DNA of 64,000 nucleotides, from contig CAWIWV010000002.1 of NCBI GenBank assembly GCA_963839925.1, positions 310,001 through 374,000 of the forward strand. Direction: 5' to 3'. Below, piece after piece: positions 43,609 to 53,262 of the stretch. The position numbers and the translations under genes were made by a program. How positions within the stretch are numbered: position 1 is the first letter of the stretch; the number at the start of each line of letters is the position of its first letter. The stretch comes from Bog-756 sp963839925 (GTDB lineage: Bacteria > Actinomycetota > Acidimicrobiia > Acidimicrobiales > RAAP-2). The notes under the pieces were generated by a model. The model saw only the letters and a list, made by a program, of their open reading frames with translations, was not told the DNA's origin and ran no database searches.

Positions 43609-44505
43609 ATGTCTGCCACCGCAATCCGAACAGAGGGTCTGACCAAACGCTTCGGTGATGTCGCCGCGCTCGATCACCTCGACCTCGAGGTCTCACCGGG
43701 CGAGGTGGTCGGCTATCTCGGTCCCAACGGCGCAGGCAAGACGACCACCATCCGCCTCCTGCTGGGACTGAGCCAACCGACCGAGGGGCGGGCGGAGATC
43801 TTCGGTCTCGACTGCCAGCACCAGCCGAAACAGTTGCACCGTCGCTTGGCGTACGTCGCTGGAGAGGCCAACCTGTGGCCGTCCTTGACCGGTGCCGAAA
43901 CACTTGCGCTGCTCGGCCGCGTGCACGGGGAGGTTGACGAGGGGTATCGGAGCCAACTGATCGATCGGTTCGATCTCGACCCCGACAAGAAGGTGCGCGC
44001 CTACTCCAAGGGGAACCGCCAGAAGGTCATCCTGATCGCCGCGTTGATGGTCCGGCCGGACCTGCTGGTCCTCGACGAACCGACCAGCGGGCTCGATCCG
44101 TTGATGGAACAGGCCTTCCGCCACTGCATCGACGAGGCTCGTGGTCGGGGACAGACCGTCTTCCTTTCGTCGCACATCATGAGCGAGGTCGAGTCACTGT
44201 GCGACCGGGTCGGCATCTTGCGCGAAGGAAAGCTGGTCGAGATCGGAACGCTGGCCGAGATGCGACACCTGAGCGCGCTCACCGTCGAGGCCAGGTTCGA
44301 GGGGACAGTCCCCGATCTCTCGGCGGTACCCGGAGTGAGTGCCGTGGAGGTGCGCAGTTCGACGGTGCGCTGCCAGGTCCGCGGATCCATCGAACCGTTG
44401 ATCAAGGTGCTGTCGGGTAGCGGTGTGACCGAGCTACTGAGCCGTGAGCCCTCGCTGGAAGAGCTCTTCCTCGCCCAGTACGGGGAGGGCGACCATACAA
44501 GCTGA
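43609..44505 (+). CDS. ABC exporter ATPase
   Basis: A 298-residue ATPase of the drug or antibiotic exporter type. Walker A LGPNGAGKTTTIRL, a degenerate signature AYSKGNRQKVILIAAL, Walker B LLVLDEPTSGLDP and the His loop FLSSHIMSE are all visible. The C-terminal 90 residues form the regulatory domain common in this group. It pairs with the two-in-one permease downstream; the reading frames are close enough for coupling. Confidence 0.92.
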   Translation: MSATAIRTEGLTKRFGDVAALDHLDLEVSPGEVVGYLGPNGAGKTTTIRLLLGLSQPTEGRAEIFGLDCQHQPKQLHRRLAYVAGEANLWPSLTGAETLALLGRVHGEVDEGYRSQLIDRFDLDPDKKVRAYSKGNRQKVILIAALMVRPDLLVLDEPTSGLDPLMEQAFRHCIDEARGRGQTVFLSSHIMSEVESLCDRVGILREGKLVEIGTLAEMRHLSALTVEARFEGTVPDLSAVPGVSAVEVRSSTVRCQVRGSIEPLIKVLSGSGVTELLSREPSLEELFLAQYGEGDHTS

Positions 44506-44536
44506 CCTCGGCATCAGGGGGCGGATCACTGCGCCG

Positions 44537-46150
44537 GTGCGCGCCGCAGGATCGCCGGCAACCGTCATCGCGCACTTCGTCACCCGGAAGGCAGTGCGCT
44601 CTGGGGTCCTCTGGGGCTACATCTTCGGCGTTGCCATCGCCTCGTCGGAGATCTCCTACAGCCGGATCTACAAGACCGCCGCCCAGCGCGACACTCTTGC
44701 TGCCACCTACGGCACCAGCAAGGCGATGAGCGCACTCTTCGGACCTGCTCCAGGGCTCCAGACGGTCGGTGGGTTCACCGTCTTCAAGATCTCGATGACA
44801 CTCATGATCCTCGGCGCGGTTTGGGGAATGTTGACGAGCACCAGGCTGCTTCGTGGCGAGGAGGACAGCGGGCGCTGGGATCTCCTGCTCTGCGGCGACT
44901 ACACCCGACGGGGTGCGACCGCCCAGGCAGTCGCCGGTCTCGGGGCAGGTGTCCTGACCTTGTGGGCGATCACCGCGCTCATCACGGTCCTGTCGGGACG
45001 GCAAGCGAGCGTCGGCATCGGCGTGGGTCCGTCGCTCTACTTCTCGGTGGCGATGGTGGTGACCGCAGCCATGTTCCTCGCAGTGGGCGCGGTCACCAGC
45101 CAACTGGCCGCCACCCGCCGGCAGGCAGCCTCGTTCGCGGCGGTGTTCCTCGGAGTCGCTTACGGGGTGCGACTGATCGCCGACGCTGGTGTCGGCCTGC
45201 ACGGACTGGTCTGGGTGTCGCCGCTCGGGTGGGTCGAGGAGCTCCAGCCACTCACCTCGCCCCAGCCGCTCGCGCTCGTGCCGATCACCGCGTTCATCGT
45301 GGTGTCAGTCGCGGTCGCGGTGCACCTCGCAGGCCGGCGCGACGCGGGAGCGAGCATCGTGGCGGACCGGGACCACGGCGACCCGCGCCTCGGACTGCTC
45401 CACGGCCCGATCGGGCTGTCCGTCCGATTGCAGCGGGCGACGATCATCGGCTGGTGGATCGCCGTCGGCGGCTCGGCGCTGCTCTACGGGCTCATCGCGA
45501 AGTCGGCCGGCGCGACGATCACAGGCTCGGTCCAACAGGTGTTCTCCAAGTTGGGAGCCACAGGAACCGGAGCCGACGTGGTCATCGGACTGTGCTTCCT
45601 GGTGGAGGCGATCCTGCTCGGTTTCATCGCCGCCGGACAGGTCACCGCAGCACGCTCCGAAGAGAGCGATGGCCGCCTCGACCAGTTGCTGGTCCGTCCG
45701 ATCTCCCGAAGCGCCTGGCTCGGAGGCAGGGTGCTCGTGGCGTTCGTCGTCTTGTTGCTGAGTGGTGTCGTTGCGGGAGTGCTGGCTTGGCTCGGTGCCG
45801 CCAGCCAACACACCGGAGTGAGCCTGGTCAGCCTCCTCGGCGCAGGTGTCAACCTCGTGCCGCCTTCGACCGTGATCCTCGGGATCGGCGTCCTCGCCTT
45901 CGGCATCAGGCCCCGCGCCACGTCGATCGTCGTCTATACGGCGCTGGGTTGGTCGTTGCTCGTCGTCATCGTCGGCGGCTTCGGCACCGTCAGCCACTGG
46001 GTGCTCGACACCTCGGTGTTCCATCAGATGGCGTCGGCCCCCGGCGTACCGCCGAACTGGAAGGCGAACGGGATCATGATCGCGATCGGGGTTGCCGCCA
46101 TCCTCGCGGGGGGGCTGGCGTTCACCCGGAGGGACGTGCAGGGACCGTGA
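44537..46150 (+). CDS. ABC exporter permease (ABC-2-like)
   Basis: About 537 residues with some 12 helices in two six-helix halves, as in polyketide or tetronasin-type exporters. The first half has LLRGEEDSGRWDLLL, the second AARSEESDGRLDQLLVRP, a repeated Glu-Glu-x-x-Gly-Arg motif. The start is uncertain: GTG 44537 is a reasonable choice after a G-rich stretch; the only upstream ATG (44444) overlaps the ATPase gene and gives a basic extra tail. It is followed by a TetR regulator with a GTGA overlap. Confidence 0.82.
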   Translation: MRAAGSPATVIAHFVTRKAVRSGVLWGYIFGVAIASSEISYSRIYKTAAQRDTLAATYGTSKAMSALFGPAPGLQTVGGFTVFKISMTLMILGAVWGMLTSTRLLRGEEDSGRWDLLLCGDYTRRGATAQAVAGLGAGVLTLWAITALITVLSGRQASVGIGVGPSLYFSVAMVVTAAMFLAVGAVTSQLAATRRQAASFAAVFLGVAYGVRLIADAGVGLHGLVWVSPLGWVEELQPLTSPQPLALVPITAFIVVSVAVAVHLAGRRDAGASIVADRDHGDPRLGLLHGPIGLSVRLQRATIIGWWIAVGGSALLYGLIAKSAGATITGSVQQVFSKLGATGTGADVVIGLCFLVEAILLGFIAAGQVTAARSEESDGRLDQLLVRPISRSAWLGGRVLVAFVVLLLSGVVAGVLAWLGAASQHTGVSLVSLLGAGVNLVPPSTVILGIGVLAFGIRPRATSIVVYTALGWSLLVVIVGGFGTVSHWVLDTSVFHQMASAPGVPPNWKANGIMIAIGVAAILAGGLAFTRRDVQGP

Positions 46151-46827
46151 CCACACAGCAGGCCCCTTCGGACTTCCAGATCAACGACCGATCGGTTGCC
46201 TTCCAAGACCTGACCGCGCGAGCGCGGATCCGAGAGGCAGCGCTGGTGCACTTCGCCCGTGATGGCTACGACCGCACGACGATCCGAGCGATCGCACGGA
46301 CTGCCGGGGTCTCCCCCGGTCTCCTCCGGCATCACTACGGATCGAAGGAGGATCTTCGGGAAGCGTGTGACCAGTACGTGTTCGAGATGTTGCACGAGGC
46401 GAACGCTCAAGTCCTCGCCGATCCCGGCGCATCGGCACGCATCAGACAGACATCGAGACCCTTCGGTTCCTATGTCGCCCGATCTCTCGCCGAAGGGAGC
46501 CCGACGGTCGGACCGATCTTCGACGAGCTGGTCACGATGAGCGAAGAATGGCTCGAACGTTCAGACGATGCCCGAGCCGATACCCCCACTGTGGACCGCA
46601 GGGTGCGCGCCGCACTGGTCACCGCGATGAAGATCGGAATCCCACTCCTGCACGAACACGTGTCCAGGGCGTTGGGCATCGATATGTTCGAGCCCGAGGG
46701 CGAACAACTCGTCGCGTTGGCCCTCCTCGACATCTACTCGCACCCATTGATCGACGGCCAGGCCGCGGCATCGGCCGCTGCCGGGTTCGACCAGCCGATC
46801 ACACGCTCGCCCGAGACGACATCGTGA
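46147..46827 (+). CDS. TetR regulator of the ABC exporter operon
   Basis: A 226-residue TetR protein. TARARIREAALVHFARDGYD, TTIRAIARTAGVSPGLLRHHY is the DNA-binding region. GTG 46147 overlaps the permease stop by four bases, so it is in the same operon and probably represses it at the AT-rich divergent region near 43.5 kb. Its end overlaps the convergent glycosidase-like gene by 29 bases. Confidence 0.87.
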   Translation: MTTQQAPSDFQINDRSVAFQDLTARARIREAALVHFARDGYDRTTIRAIARTAGVSPGLLRHHYGSKEDLREACDQYVFEMLHEANAQVLADPGASARIRQTSRPFGSYVARSLAEGSPTVGPIFDELVTMSEEWLERSDDARADTPTVDRRVRAALVTAMKIGIPLLHEHVSRALGIDMFEPEGEQLVALALLDIYSHPLIDGQAAASAAAGFDQPITRSPETTS

Positions 46828-47983
46828 TGAAGTCCCTCGACCACCAGGGCTCGAAGTACCGACCGGCGCCGCCGGTCATCTCCGAAAGGAGCAGGGTGCC
46901 GTTCGAGGCCGTTGCCAGACCGAAGGGCGTGCTCGGGCTGTAGAACGAGAAGTTGACCCAGTCGGTGTTGATGTCGAGTTCCATTGCCCGCACTGCCCCG
47001 GCTCGCGCCAGGAGATCGGCGAGATCGGTGATGTTGAGCCCCGGGCCACCCACGTAGACCAGGGCTCCGTCGGCGGTGACTCCGACCCCCGATCGCCAGA
47101 CGTAGACCTGGTCACCGAGAGTTGCGCCCCACTGGGTGGTGTCGGCAGCGTTGAGGCCGGGGACGGGTTTGCCTCCGTCGACGATCAAGTCGAGGTTCTG
47201 ACGCACCGAGACGACCGTGTTGTTCATCGACACCTCGGAACCCCACGCCCCCACCGTGGCCGTGCCATCGCCATACACGACGAAGGACGCGGCCCCCGTG
47301 CGCAACGGGAGGATCGTCCGGCCGTCGGTGTAGTACCCGCCTCTCGCGCCCGACATCAGAAATCCCGCGTTGAAGGCGGCGACCAACGAGGTCGACGCGG
47401 ACCTGCCGATCGGCGCGGTATGGGTGAACGGCCCACCCCCGGGGATCGTGCTCCCCGAGTAGAGCGTGGCCCTCAGCAGTTTCGTGTCCATCCATGCCAC
47501 CCCGACCACGTAACTGGTGTGGACGGCGTCCGGCCGGAGGGTGGTCTCATAGAGAGCCGGGATGCCATCGACCTTGCGACCGGCAGGCGACCACTGCCCC
47601 TCACCGGGAATCGGAGGGTTGGCCGGGGGCACGATCGGGGCCGGCGGCGCGAGGTGCGCCGGTCCGGCAACGACGACCGTCGGGAGGTGCTTCGGTTTCC
47701 GGATCGCCCCGGGAGGGGGCTTTCCTCCCTTGGGCGGGGGGTGGTGTGAGTACCACTCGTTTTCGATCCAGTTCACCGCACTCGCCCCGCCGTGGTCCCT
47801 GGTCCACTCGGCAAGACGTGCGGAGACCGACGTTCCCATCGAGGGATTGAGCAGAGCAGAAACCAGAGAAACCCCGGTCCAGATGATCAGTGCGACCAGG
47901 ACGAGGAGGATGCCCGCTGCGATGCGGCGGACTAGGATCCGGCGCTTCGTCGGTCTCGTCCGGCTGATCGATTGCCGGTTCAT
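46799..47983 (-). CDS. phosphodiester glycosidase-like (NAGPA/DUF2233) exported protein
   Basis: A 394-residue protein with one N-terminal helix (about 20-42) and a Pro/Gly-rich linker. The C-terminal domain has VAAFNAGFLMSGARGGYYTDG, LRTGAASFVVYGDG and LNITDLADLLARAGAVRAMELD, the pattern of the NAGPA phosphodiester-glycosidase fold. Members act on sugar phosphodiester bonds, including in cell-wall processing. The start overlaps the histidine kinase stop by four bases, so the two-component pair probably governs it. Confidence 0.85.
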   Translation of the reverse strand: MNRQSISRTRPTKRRILVRRIAAGILLVLVALIIWTGVSLVSALLNPSMGTSVSARLAEWTRDHGGASAVNWIENEWYSHHPPPKGGKPPPGAIRKPKHLPTVVVAGPAHLAPPAPIVPPANPPIPGEGQWSPAGRKVDGIPALYETTLRPDAVHTSYVVGVAWMDTKLLRATLYSGSTIPGGGPFTHTAPIGRSASTSLVAAFNAGFLMSGARGGYYTDGRTILPLRTGAASFVVYGDGTATVGAWGSEVSMNNTVVSVRQNLDLIVDGGKPVPGLNAADTTQWGATLGDQVYVWRSGVGVTADGALVYVGGPGLNITDLADLLARAGAVRAMELDINTDWVNFSFYSPSTPFGLATASNGTLLLSEMTGGAGRYFEPWWSRDFITMSSRASV

Positions 47984-49278
47984 CGACTCGCCCGATCCGT
48001 GACGGGGAGGAGCGCGTCGTGCTGATCAGTCGATGGATCGCTCTCCGCCTTACGCATCGCGAGTCGCTTCCAGGTCACCTCCATGCGCGCCCCACCGGAC
48101 GGTGAGCTTCGCACGGCCCAGGTTCCTCCCGAGCTCCTCACCACCGAGTCGGCGATCGCCAGTCCGAGACCGGTGCCACCGAGCCCGTCGGCCCCACGGT
48201 GGAACCGGTCGAACACCATCGACCGTTGCTCGACCGGGATACCCGGACCGGTGTCGTCCACCTGGAGCACGACCTGGTTGCCGCTCCCCTGCAGTTTGAT
48301 CCGGACATTTCCTCCGGCGCCGGCGTACTTGCAGGCATTGTCGACGAGGACTCCCAAGAGCCGGTCGATCCAGCTCGGATTGGCCTGGATCCAGAAAGGA
48401 AGATCCCCCTCGATATCGACCAGCAAGTGGATCCCGCGTCCGGCCGCAACCGGCTGAAACCGCTCCCCACAGATCCGGGCGGCGAGCGCCAGGTCGGTTC
48501 GCTGTTCCTGCTGGGCGGACGCCCCCTCGTCATCCGCCCGGGCCAACCAGAGGAGCTCGTCGACGATGTGGCGGAGCCGGTCGCCTTCGCTTCCGATTCG
48601 CTGCAGGATCGCCCGGTACTCTTCGACCGAGCGCCTTCGGGCGAGCGACAACTCGACCTCTGCTTCGATCACGCTCAACGGTGTCCGCAGCTCGTGCGAT
48701 GCGTCGGCAGTGAACTCGGCCTGACGGCGTTGCACGATCTCCAAGGGAGCCGATGCTCGAAGTCCGATGACCAACGAACCTCCGTAGACCACGAAGAGCA
48801 GGATCACTCCGAACAGGATTTCGGGCGCCATCAATGCACTTCCCACCCGGTTCAGCTGGCCCAGGCTCTCGCCACCGATCAACCAGCCCGATCCGAGCCT
48901 AACCGCGCCGATGCGATAGGTCGTCGCTCCGACCACAGCGCTTGTCGGCTGGGTACTCCAGATCATGTGAGGCAGCCGGGGAGCGGCTGGAGACAGCGTC
49001 GACGACGAACCGGAATTCGTTCCTCGCCACAGAAAGATGGGTTGGTCGTCGGGATCCGACAGCTGGCCAACCGGCGCCGGGGAGGTGAGGGTCACCGGAG
49101 CAGCCTTTGCCGCCGCAGCAAGACGGGTGGCGATCCGGGCGTCGGCCTGCTGGGTCAGACGTCGGGCGACGAGAAGATTCAACGAAAGGACCGCGACCAC
49201 GTAACACGCGAGAACCACCAAGGTGGCAACTGTCGCCACCTTGGTGGCGTGAATCCTGCGAGAGGACCGGACCCTCAC
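47980..49278 (-). CDS. sensor histidine kinase
   Basis: About 432 residues. Two helices (about 15-37 and 153-172) bracket an extracytoplasmic sensor of about 115 residues; no clear HAMP follows, only a short linker. FTADASHELRTPLSVIEAEV carries the phospho-acceptor His195. The ATPase domain has DNACKYAG (N box), DDTGPGIP (G1) and GGTGLGLAIAD (G2). GTG 49278 is taken as start, 16 bases after the response-regulator stop. The signal sensed is unknown. Confidence 0.9.
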   Translation of the reverse strand: MRVRSSRRIHATKVATVATLVVLACYVVAVLSLNLLVARRLTQQADARIATRLAAAAKAAPVTLTSPAPVGQLSDPDDQPIFLWRGTNSGSSSTLSPAAPRLPHMIWSTQPTSAVVGATTYRIGAVRLGSGWLIGGESLGQLNRVGSALMAPEILFGVILLFVVYGGSLVIGLRASAPLEIVQRRQAEFTADASHELRTPLSVIEAEVELSLARRRSVEEYRAILQRIGSEGDRLRHIVDELLWLARADDEGASAQQEQRTDLALAARICGERFQPVAAGRGIHLLVDIEGDLPFWIQANPSWIDRLLGVLVDNACKYAGAGGNVRIKLQGSGNQVVLQVDDTGPGIPVEQRSMVFDRFHRGADGLGGTGLGLAIADSVVRSSGGTWAVRSSPSGGARMEVTWKRLAMRKAESDPSTDQHDALLPVTDRASR

Positions 49279-49294
49279 CCGGAGGTCGCCGAAG

Positions 49295-49963
49295 TCATCG
49301 GGGCACCAGCCGGTACCCGGCGTTGCGCACCGTCTCGATGCGGGCGGTGCTGTCTGCGATCTTTCCTCTGAGCCGACCGACGTGCACCTCGATCGTGTTG
49401 GATCCCACTGCATCCGCCTCGTTGTCCCAGACATGGAGTGCCATCGACCTCCGGCTCACGACCGAAGGCGTCCGGCGAAGCAGGATCTCGAGGAGCCCGG
49501 TCTCCGTCCAGGTCAGGTCGACTGGGTTTCCGGCGACGGTGACCTCCCTCACGTCCGGATCGAACACGAGATCGCCACACTCGAGGCGGGATCCGAGTGA
49601 GAGTGCCGGTCGTCGCATGAGCGCCCGCAGCCGTGCCAGCAGCTCGCCGAACTCGAAGGGCTTCACCAGGTAGTCGTCCGCGCCACCATTGAGGCCCGAA
49701 ATCCGGTCAGCCGTTGAATCGCGCGCGGTCAACATGAGCACCGGTGTCCGTACCCCCCGACGCCGGAGCCGTTCCACCACCTCGAGACCGGTCAGTCCGG
49801 GCATGCGCCAGTCGATGATCGCGACCTCGTAGTCGTACGTCCGCAGATAGAGCTCCGCCGCGTCCCCGTCGGGAACCGCGTCGACGACGTAGCCGTTCTC
49901 CCGAAGACCACGATCGAGCACTGCCCGAAGCGCAGCGTCGTCCTCGGCAACAAGCACCCTCAT
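49295..49963 (-). CDS. OmpR/PhoB-type response regulator
   Basis: A 222-residue regulator. In the receiver domain Asp8-Asp9, phospho-acceptor Asp51 (AIIDWRMPG), Thr79 and Lys101 are all present. The winged-helix domain contains NPVDLTWTETGLLEILLRR and ADAVGSNTIEVHVGRLRGKI, the recognition helix region. It is first of a three-gene set with its kinase and the glycosidase-like gene. It lies 130 bases downstream of the redox operon, which it might also control. Confidence 0.93.
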   Translation of the reverse strand: MRVLVAEDDAALRAVLDRGLRENGYVVDAVPDGDAAELYLRTYDYEVAIIDWRMPGLTGLEVVERLRRRGVRTPVLMLTARDSTADRISGLNGGADDYLVKPFEFGELLARLRALMRRPALSLGSRLECGDLVFDPDVREVTVAGNPVDLTWTETGLLEILLRRTPSVVSRRSMALHVWDNEADAVGSNTIEVHVGRLRGKIADSTARIETVRNAGYRLVPR

Positions 49964-50093
49964 CGGAATCGGAGCCGGAATCGGAACCGGCTCGGCGGAT
50001 CCACTGCTCCTGCCATCGACACAACGGTAGCGAGGAACTCTGACGATTTGATGACGCGACCCGGCTTTCCCGATCCGCCGATCGGAATACCGC

Positions 50094-50309
50094 TCAGCTG
50101 GGTTTTTTGACCAGGGTCAGCGCCAGCCGAGGGCAGTTGGCCGCGGCCCGCTCAGCGTGATCGGTCAGGTGGGCGGGGATCGCCTTTGGCTGGATCACCG
50201 GAAAACCCCACGGATCGAACGTCATGCACTCCGGGAAGAGCTCGACGCAGACCCCGTGGCCGTCGCAAGCGATCGGATCGATGACCAGCTCGAAGTGCTC
50301 CCCCCTCAT
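50094..50309 (-). CDS. ferredoxin, 3Fe-4S type
   Basis: A 71-residue protein with ACDGHGVCVELFPEC and AANCPRLAL. Cys15, Cys21 and Cys59 match the CxxHxxC...CP pattern of actinobacterial 3Fe-4S ferredoxins (His18 in place of the fourth Cys); Cys28 is extra. It would carry single electrons at low potential. ATG 50309 overlaps the NuoF-like gene stop by four bases, so it belongs to that operon and may pass electrons between the flavoprotein and the membrane haem protein. Confidence 0.9.
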   Translation of the reverse strand: MRGEHFELVIDPIACDGHGVCVELFPECMTFDPWGFPVIQPKAIPAHLTDHAERAAANCPRLALTLVKKPS

Positions 50310-51643
50310 CGGGGCCCCGGTCTCGACTGCGGTAGGAACAGGAATGGCCGGGCTGTCGTGTGGCAGGGCCCCCGCTGCATGTGGAGGGCGACGTGGGTCT
50401 CGAACACGCTGAGAGCAGTTCGCACGAACCTGGTCACCCCATCGGGATGGCGGCACGCTCCACGGCCCTCGATCAAGCCGCAGAGATTCGGTATCTCTGC
50501 GAGACCGCCTCGAAGGGCGTTCGGCTGCAAAGCAAGACGTTCCATCGTCTGTCCGAGAGCGGCAAGGCCGTGCACGCATGGTCCGCACTGGCCCGCGCCT
50601 TCCCCGGCCATGAACCGCACCACTCTGCCGACTTCGACGAGTGGGCAGACCCCTGATGGTAGGAGCACCACGACGCCTGGTCCGATGGACGAACCCTGGG
50701 CGCGGGCCGCCTCCTCGGTCAACGGCATGGCACACGCCTTCGCGGTGGGGATCCACCCCCCGCCGTATCCGCCGAGCAGCACGCCTTGTATCGAGTCGAC
50801 GGCACTTGGATCGACGGAGAGGACGGTACCCAGCTTCTCGCCGAGCGGCGCCTCGACGATTCTCGGCTTGGCCCAGCGCCCGGTGACCGTCAACAGCGCG
50901 GTACCGGGCGACTCTCCGGTGCCGACCTCGCGAAACCAGTCGGAGCCGAAGCGGGCGATCAGCGACGCGTGCGCGAGTGACTCGACGTTTTGGATCAAGG
51001 TCGGTCGGCCATCGACTCCACTCTCTCGCACCGATCGCAGCTCGACGAACGAGGGGATCCCTGGCCGCCGACCACCGATCGTGTTGACCACCGCCGACTC
51101 CTGGCCGGCAAGAAAGCGATCGGGAGCGACCACCATCTCGAGCGGACACGGATCGAGGCCTCGCCGTGCCCGCTCGTTGATGGCGATGCTCATCGGTTCG
51201 GCAGCGGTCGGTGTCACGTACACGACCACTCGTGTCGCTCGGATGCTGGAGGCAGCCAACACTGCGCCATCGAGGACCAGGTGGGGCACCTGCCTCATCA
51301 AGAACCGATCCTTGCTGCTCGCCGGTTCTCCCTCGGCCCCGTTGGCCACCACAACGGGACGCCGAACGCCGCCCTGACGAACGGCTCGCCACTTCGTCGC
51401 GACCGGGAACCACGCGCCGCCATGTCCCCGGAGCCCGCTCCGATCCAGCTCGTCCATGAACGCCTGGCCCTTCCAAGGGGGCAGCGGGCCCCACCGACGG
51501 AGATGTTCCTCGAGGGAAACCGAGCCTCGCCGGTCGGCGATCCCGTCGAGCAGGCGGGCCGGACCCGTCGGCGGGTTCGGAAGCGTCGGCGGCTTGCCCC
51601 CGTGAGCCACACGCGCTGAACGGCCGGCTGCCGCGGTCCTCAT
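50306..51643 (-). CDS. NuoF-like FMN/Fe-S flavoprotein
   Basis: A 445-residue soluble protein like the NADH-oxidising subunit of complex I (51-kDa family), but without other complex I genes nearby. The FMN loop is RGHGGAWFPVATKW (about 72-85). NGAEGEPASSKDRF binds nucleotide; an SLBB-like domain is in the middle. In the C-terminal Fe-S domain Cys353 and Cys356 (GQCGPC), Cys388 and Cys397 are present, but the first Cys of the usual CGxCxPC is Ala350. It probably oxidises NAD(P)H and feeds ferredoxin or the membrane partner. Confidence 0.85.
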   Translation of the reverse strand: MRTAAAGRSARVAHGGKPPTLPNPPTGPARLLDGIADRRGSVSLEEHLRRWGPLPPWKGQAFMDELDRSGLRGHGGAWFPVATKWRAVRQGGVRRPVVVANGAEGEPASSKDRFLMRQVPHLVLDGAVLAASSIRATRVVVYVTPTAAEPMSIAINERARRGLDPCPLEMVVAPDRFLAGQESAVVNTIGGRRPGIPSFVELRSVRESGVDGRPTLIQNVESLAHASLIARFGSDWFREVGTGESPGTALLTVTGRWAKPRIVEAPLGEKLGTVLSVDPSAVDSIQGVLLGGYGGGWIPTAKACAMPLTEEAARAQGSSIGPGVVVLLPSGVCPLVEVGRVVRFMAGEGAGQCGPCVHGLAALGQTMERLALQPNALRGGLAEIPNLCGLIEGRGACRHPDGVTRFVRTALSVFETHVALHMQRGPCHTTARPFLFLPQSRPGPR

Positions 51644-52275
51644 CTGCTCCCCTTTCCAGCGTCGGACACCACAGAACCCGCCGACCCAAGCAGTCGGTGT
51701 CGGATCGGGGTCGTCCCGCCGGCCACCAGACGACAGGCGATTGCTGCGGCCACCGCGGCCCCGCATCCGGCTTCCAATGCGAGCACGAACGGGAGGGCGG
51801 CATCTGAACCGCCACCCAAGCTGTGGATGGCGGCGATCGGCCAACACACATAGGCCAGCCAGTGCACGAATCTCCAAGACGAGTAACCGATGCGGCGGCG
51901 GAGGGCACTGGTGATCATCACCGCCAGCATGAGGTCGAAGGCGAGAGCCCCGAAACTGATCCAGACCGGCCGGTACGAGGTTTGAAAGGGAAGGAACGCG
52001 CTGGACAGACCGATGTCCACGTAGCCGTCGCTGACCGTGGACAGCACGTGGAGTGTGACGAATCCCAAGCAGAACAGCGACACGTCGCGGTGCATTCGCT
52101 GCGAGAGGAACCGCGGCCAGCGCTCCGTCGCCCATCCGATCGACGCCACGATGCCCATCACGACGCTGACTGTGAGCAGGATGAGGGCGACCAAACCGGT
52201 CGCGCGGGTGAGGTACCAGAGCGCCTTGCTGTTTGAGATGGAAGCCGAGACGAGCGCGGCGGAGACCGAGGTCAT
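51640..52275 (-). CDS. ferric reductase-like bis-haem transmembrane protein
   Basis: A 211-residue protein with six hydrophobic segments. The His pairs His62/His76 (HX13H) and His138/His151 (HX12H) lie on two helices, the arrangement that holds two stacked b haems in NOX/FRE proteins, so electrons can cross the membrane. It lacks the FAD/NAD domain, which the NuoF-like gene could replace. Both ends overlap neighbours by four bases. Confidence 0.85.
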   Translation of the reverse strand: MTSVSAALVSASISNSKALWYLTRATGLVALILLTVSVVMGIVASIGWATERWPRFLSQRMHRDVSLFCLGFVTLHVLSTVSDGYVDIGLSSAFLPFQTSYRPVWISFGALAFDLMLAVMITSALRRRIGYSSWRFVHWLAYVCWPIAAIHSLGGGSDAALPFVLALEAGCGAAVAAAIACRLVAGGTTPIRHRLLGSAGSVVSDAGKGSR

Positions 52276-53262
52276 TGCGACACCCGCTCCGAGAACACCG
52301 CCGAGTCGGGTCCCGGCTGATCCGAGTCCGACGGCCAGCCCGCCACGACGACCGTTCCGCCGTCGGACCGGACCAGGCGGGAGGGAAGACGCTGTTCGTC
52401 GAGCCATCGGCTCGCCCGTCCGCCGATGATCATGGCCGCAGTCGACGCTGTGTTGGCGTCGACACATGTCCCAGCGGCCACCGACACCGTTCTCCAGGGA
52501 GTGACGACCGGAAGCCCGGTGGCGGGATCGAGCAGGTGGTGCACCGGGCGCCCCCCGATTCTCCAGTGACGGTTGCCGGTCCCGGAAGTGGCAATGCCCC
52601 CCGATTCAACGGCCACGGTGAGCGACGAACGCGGATCGCCGCACACGTCGGCGATCCCCACAGCGAAACCGCCCGAGGGGGCCTCTCCTGCCACTGCGAC
52701 GTCCCCGCCTATCGAGACCAGAACTCCGCAGTCGAGGTGCGCGGCGATCGAGTGTGCAGCATGATCGGCAGCCCAGGCTTTCGCGGGTCGCGCCGAGGTC
52801 CAGGCTTGTCCCGGCAGGCATCGCAACCGTCGCTTGTTCGGTGTCGACAGCGACCGATCTCCAACCTGGCACCGGACCGGGCTCCGGCAGATCGCCATCG
52901 ACGCCGCCGCGCACCGACGAGAAGTCCCGGTCGTATCCGATGCGACACATGGCATTGCCGACGGTCGGGTCGACCGCGCCGTCGCTCAATCTCGCAGCAC
53001 GCAGCGCGACTTGCACCAGCTCGAGGAGCTCAGGGCTCACCCGCACCGGCTCTCCGGAACGCGCATCGTGTTGCAGGCGGTTGACCTCGGAGTCCAGCAG
53101 GAAGCGGCTCGCGACACCCTCGACTCGAGACAGGATCGCGTGCAGCTCGTTCGCTGCGGCGACGACCCGCCGGTGATCGGTAACGACCAGATCCACGCTG
53201 GTGGACCAGACGGTCGAACGGTAGATCCCGAGCTTTCCGGACAGGTCGGCGGGGGCGCTCAT
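52272..53262 (-). pseudogene. apbE: FAD:protein FMN transferase, split by one extra base
   Basis: Two frames together give a complete 329-residue ApbE. The first part (ATG 53262) has SRFLLDSEVNRLQ, LSDGAVDPTVGNAM and ends at SLDLGAT. The second continues AKAWAADHAAHSIA, VSIGGDVAVAG, HHLLDPATGLPV and CVDANTASTAAMI. They join if one base of the C-run at 52785-52787 is removed, restoring the expected DLG(A)xAKxWAAD motif. ApbE attaches FMN covalently to Thr or Ser of exported proteins. Both halves are fully preserved, so this may be a base-calling error. Confidence 0.85.

Noticed and set aside
50306..51643. Complex I (nuo) locus
   Set aside because: Only the NuoF-like gene is present; no other nuo subunit is nearby and its cluster ligands differ.
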